DNA of 64,000 bases from Candidatus Cloacimonetes bacterium 4572_55 (GTDB lineage: Bacteria; 4572-55): NCBI GenBank assembly GCA_002084765.1, contig NBMB01000003.1:185702-249701 (forward strand), in the 5' to 3' direction. The notes beneath the pieces were generated by a model, which ran no database searches, had not been told where the DNA came from, and was given only the letters and a program-made list of their open reading frames with translations. Shown piece after piece: positions 61,230 to 64,000 of the stretch (position 1 is its first letter; every line of letters starts with the position of its first letter). A program made the position numbers and the translations under genes.

Positions 61230-63821
61230 ATGAGCGAGAATCTATCGACAATAAAGAATCAAACTGATCATGTCTTAGAGAACGGTCAATCCGGGCAGAG
61301 CGTGCGCGCTATACAACATGTCAGCGGGATGTATCGAGATTGGTTTTTGGAATATGCATCGTATGTGATTCTGGAACGGGCTGTGCCGGCTCTTGAGGAC
61401 GGATTAAAACCGGTGCAGCGTCGTATCCTTCATTCCATGAACGAGATGCATGACGGGCGATTTCATAAAGTCGCAAATATTATCGGTCAAACCATGCAAT
61501 ATCATCCACATGGCGACACTTCAATCGGCGACGCGCTGGTGAACCTCGGTCAAAAGGAGTTGCTGATCGACACCCAGGGGAATTGGGGCGATTCACGCAC
61601 TGGGGATCCTGCCGCGGCTTCCCGTTATATCGAAGCTCGGCTTTCTAAATTTGCGCTGGAGGTGGCTTTTCATCCTGTGATTACCGAATATCAGCTTTCT
61701 TACGATGGGAGAAAAAAGGAACCGATTCTGCTACCAGTCAAATTTCCGTTGTTGTTGGCGCAAGGCGCAGAGGGGATCGCGGTCGGGTTGGCAACTCGGA
61801 TCATGCCTCATAATTTTAACGAATTGATTCAAGCCTCGATAGACATGCTGCGCGGAAAACAGGCTAAGCTCTTGCCGGATTTTCCAAGCCGCGGCGCGGC
61901 GGATTTCAGTGCTTATAACGATGGCAAAAAGGGTGGTAAGATTCGGGTTAGGGCGCGAATCGAAGCACCCAATAAGAGAACCTTGCTGATTAAGGAAATT
62001 CCTTTTGGCACGACTACGACCGGGGTGATCAATTCTATTGTCAAAGCCACGGATAACAACAAGATAAAGATCAAACGGGTGGTCGATAATACTGCCAAAG
62101 AGATCGAGATTCTCATCGAGCTTCCGCCTGGCGTCTCTCCGAATATCACTATCGACGCGCTGTACGCTTTCACCAGTTGCGAGGTCTCTATATCTCCAAA
62201 TAATTGCCTGATTATCGAAGATAAGCCTCGATTTTTGGGCACAAACGAAATCCTGAAGCGGTCAACTGAGCATACTCTGTATCTGCTGAGACGAGAGTTG
62301 GAAGCAAAACAGGCGGAATTGAGCGAGAAACAACATTTCGCCTCGTTAGAAAAAATATTTATCGAGAAAAAAATCTACCGCCGGATTGAAAAATGTGAGA
62401 CCTGGCAGTCGGTTTTGGAGACCATAGAGGGAGGGTTGGATCGGTACAAAAAAAGATTCGTTCGGGCTATCAAAAGAGAAAATCTGGTCCGGTTGACAGA
62501 GATCAGGATCAAGCGGATTTCCAAATATAACAGCTTTCAGGCTGATGAGGAGATCAAAAAATTAGAGAAGGAGCTGAGTCAGGTCGATCATTATTTGAAT
62601 CATTTGACCGATTATGCAGTCGATTATTTCCAAGAAATCAAAAAAAAATATGGTAAAGACGAGAAACGGCGCACAAAAATTCAGAGCTTTGACGCTATCG
62701 AAGCCACGCAGGTGGCAGTGGCAAATGAAAAGCTGTATGTGGATCGTCAGGAAGGATTTATCGGTTATGGACTGAAAAAAGCAGAATTTGTGCGCTATTG
62801 TTCCGATATCGACGATGTGATTGTCTTTTTTGAAAACGGCAGTTTCCTTGTCACCCGAATTTCTGAAAAATCCTTTGTAGGAAAAAATATTATTCATGTC
62901 AATGTCTGGAGTAGGAGCGATGAGCGTTTGGTCTATAATTTCGCCTATATGGACGGAAAGACAAAGGTCTCTTATGTCAAGAGATTTCATGTGACAGCGA
63001 TCACCCGTGACCGACTCTATGATCTCACGATGGGAACAAAAAACTCCAAGGTGGTCTATTTCACTGCAAATCCAAACAGCGAAGGAGAGGTGATCGCTGT
63101 TCATCTGCGCTCTTCTTGCAACGCTCGGACAAAGAGGTTCGATTTTGATTTTTCGCAACTCGCGGTCAAGGGACGGGACGCAAAAGGCAATATCCTGACC
63201 AAATATTCGGTGAGGAAGATTACGCAGCAGTTAGCCGGGCTATCGACTATCGGAGGGCGAGATATTTGGTTTGATCGGGCTTCGGGAAGGTTGAATAAGG
63301 ATGGTCGTGGAACCTGTCTCGGTAGTTTTGATACGGGCGATCTGATAATGATCATTTATAAAAAGGGCGGCTTTGAGTTGACAGATTATAAATTGACAAA
63401 CCATTATAAACGAGAGGATATTTTGATTATAGAAAAATTCGATCCCCAGACTGTGGTCTCCGCGGTGTATTATGATGGGGAAAGCGGTCGGTATTATGTG
63501 AAGCGATTTCAAATCGAAAAACGTGCGACAGGTAAGCGGTTCACATTTATCAGCGAAAGCTCGGAATCTCATCTTTTCTTTGCTACCACGACCCCATCTT
63601 CGATTATCGATGTGACCGTGGAAAAGGGGAAGGCGCGACAGAGGTTGCAGGAGCGGATAAATCTGCAGGAATTTATTAACGTCAAGGGATGGAGGGCTAT
63701 GGGCAATCGGATCAGTCGCCATAAAGTGATAAACGTAACGGTGGTTTCCCCTTTGCCGGAACAGAACCGACAAGAACAGAATCGAACAGATGGCGAGGGA
63801 CAGGCCGAGTTGTTTGTTTAG
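61230..63821 (+). CDS. DNA topoisomerase IV / gyrase subunit A, Bacteroidota-type
   Basis: An 863-residue type IIA topoisomerase A subunit that cuts and rejoins duplex DNA with a ParE/GyrB partner. The N-terminal breakage-reunion domain has ALEDGLKPVQRRILHSM, QYHPHGDTSIGDALV, and the catalytic tyrosine Tyr133 in AAASRYIEARLS. The coiled tower and exit gate follow, and the C-terminal domain has weak beta-pinwheel repeats but no GyrA box, hence topoisomerase IV (ParC-like) rather than gyrase is more likely. The partner gene is not in the window. The 3' end is followed by a 48-bp palindrome. Confidence 0.9.
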   Translation: MSENLSTIKNQTDHVLENGQSGQSVRAIQHVSGMYRDWFLEYASYVILERAVPALEDGLKPVQRRILHSMNEMHDGRFHKVANIIGQTMQYHPHGDTSIGDALVNLGQKELLIDTQGNWGDSRTGDPAAASRYIEARLSKFALEVAFHPVITEYQLSYDGRKKEPILLPVKFPLLLAQGAEGIAVGLATRIMPHNFNELIQASIDMLRGKQAKLLPDFPSRGAADFSAYNDGKKGGKIRVRARIEAPNKRTLLIKEIPFGTTTTGVINSIVKATDNNKIKIKRVVDNTAKEIEILIELPPGVSPNITIDALYAFTSCEVSISPNNCLIIEDKPRFLGTNEILKRSTEHTLYLLRRELEAKQAELSEKQHFASLEKIFIEKKIYRRIEKCETWQSVLETIEGGLDRYKKRFVRAIKRENLVRLTEIRIKRISKYNSFQADEEIKKLEKELSQVDHYLNHLTDYAVDYFQEIKKKYGKDEKRRTKIQSFDAIEATQVAVANEKLYVDRQEGFIGYGLKKAEFVRYCSDIDDVIVFFENGSFLVTRISEKSFVGKNIIHVNVWSRSDERLVYNFAYMDGKTKVSYVKRFHVTAITRDRLYDLTMGTKNSKVVYFTANPNSEGEVIAVHLRSSCNARTKRFDFDFSQLAVKGRDAKGNILTKYSVRKITQQLAGLSTIGGRDIWFDRASGRLNKDGRGTCLGSFDTGDLIMIIYKKGGFELTDYKLTNHYKREDILIIEKFDPQTVVSAVYYDGESGRYYVKRFQIEKRATGKRFTFISESSESHLFFATTTPSSIIDVTVEKGKARQRLQERINLQEFINVKGWRAMGNRISRHKVINVTVVSPLPEQNRQEQNRTDGEGQAELFV

Positions 63822-63852
63822 ACGGAAACTGTTCTATATTTTAGGAACTTTT

Positions 63853-63900
63853 TATGCAAAAACCCTAAGGGTCTTCGAAGACCCTTAGGGTTTTTGCATA
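63853..63900. terminator. 48-bp perfect palindrome after the topoisomerase gene
   Basis: Two exact 24-bp arms with no spacer contain AAACCCTAAGGGTCTT and its complement, flanked by TATGCA/TGCATA. It lies 31 bp after the stop. The core is the same as at 666-698. As RNA it would form a long hairpin, a plausible bidirectional terminator. Confidence 0.75.
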
Positions 63901-63957
63901 TAACTCTTTAATTATCAACTCTTAATCTGCGATAATCAGCGTAATCAGCGGATCGAA
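63901..63957 (-). repeat. dispersed intergenic repeat, copy 3 (inverted)
   Basis: Reading the reverse strand gives CCGCTGATTACGCTGATTAT followed by CGCAGATTAAGA and TTGATAATTAAAGA, matching 2838-2917 with a few substitutions. It abuts the palindrome at 63853-63900. Confidence 0.8.
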
Positions 63958-64000
63958 CTAAGGGTATTTCTCCTCTCACCGCAGCAAGACCATCCGCTTC

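Overview
The window looks like a chromosomal piece of an uncultivated Gram-negative bacterium of the FCB superphylum (KSB1, Calditrichota or a relative). This is inferred from secreted proteins ending in NPFNP-type (FlgD/Por-like) sorting domains, two TonB-dependent receptors, a Bacteroidota-style topoisomerase IV A subunit, a LapA/LapB pair and McsA/McsB. No rRNA, tRNA, CRISPR array or transposase was seen, so the placement rests on protein features only.

Layout. 1-4.4 kb: the 3' part of gpmA, then a sensor kinase and an NtrC-type sigma-54 activator. 4.5-7.6 kb: a redox operon (COG0701 permease, two thioredoxin-like proteins, CcdA-like protein, CrcB). 7.6-15.6 kb: an envelope region with a Gly/His-rich secreted protein, a BPL_N-domain secreted protein, a TonB-dependent receptor, and a three-gene operon (DUF4405-like membrane protein, EF-hand-like/His-rich secreted protein, outer-membrane barrel). 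Two near-identical intergenic blocks here each carry a sigma-54 -24/-12 element and, about 118 bp upstream, a conserved dyad. 15.7-23.9 kb: one NRPS gene with order C-FkbH-PCP-C-A-PCP-E. 23.9-27.5 kb, minus strand: two paralogous membrane proteins and a second TonB-dependent receptor. 28-32.8 kb: mcsB, an FAD oxidoreductase plus glycosyltransferase pair, and folD.

32.9-44.9 kb: a signalling cluster. It holds a solute-binding protein fused to LysM, a HAMP-DUF4388 membrane protein, a STAS-like/HATPase fusion, a STAS antagonist, a degenerate SpoIIE-type phosphatase, an intact SpoIIE-type phosphatase, a REC-GAF-cyclase and a small membrane protein. The gene content fits a partner-switching pathway (phosphatase, antagonist, anti-sigma kinase) with a cyclic-nucleotide output arm. 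44.9-48.5 kb: a secreted protein with 14 FG-GAP repeats. 48.6-50.4 kb: smpB and rsmB.

50.4-60.9 kb, minus strand: a compact operon-like run read as radical SAM, rimP, PAP2 phosphatase, DUF502 protein, mtaB, miaB, lapA, lapB, a restriction-modification pair, lolD-like ATPase, mcsA. The radical SAM gene starts at the last of four 11-bp repeats, each carrying its own ATG. 61.2-63.8 kb: topoisomerase IV subunit A.

Dispersed non-coding repeats recur: a perfect palindrome (666-698 and 63853-63900) and an approximately 80-bp element (2838, 25254 and, inverted, 63901). The strongest candidates for something new are the sigma-54-linked Gly/His-rich secretion modules, the FkbH-containing NRPS, and the partner-switching cluster with a dead phosphatase paralogue.
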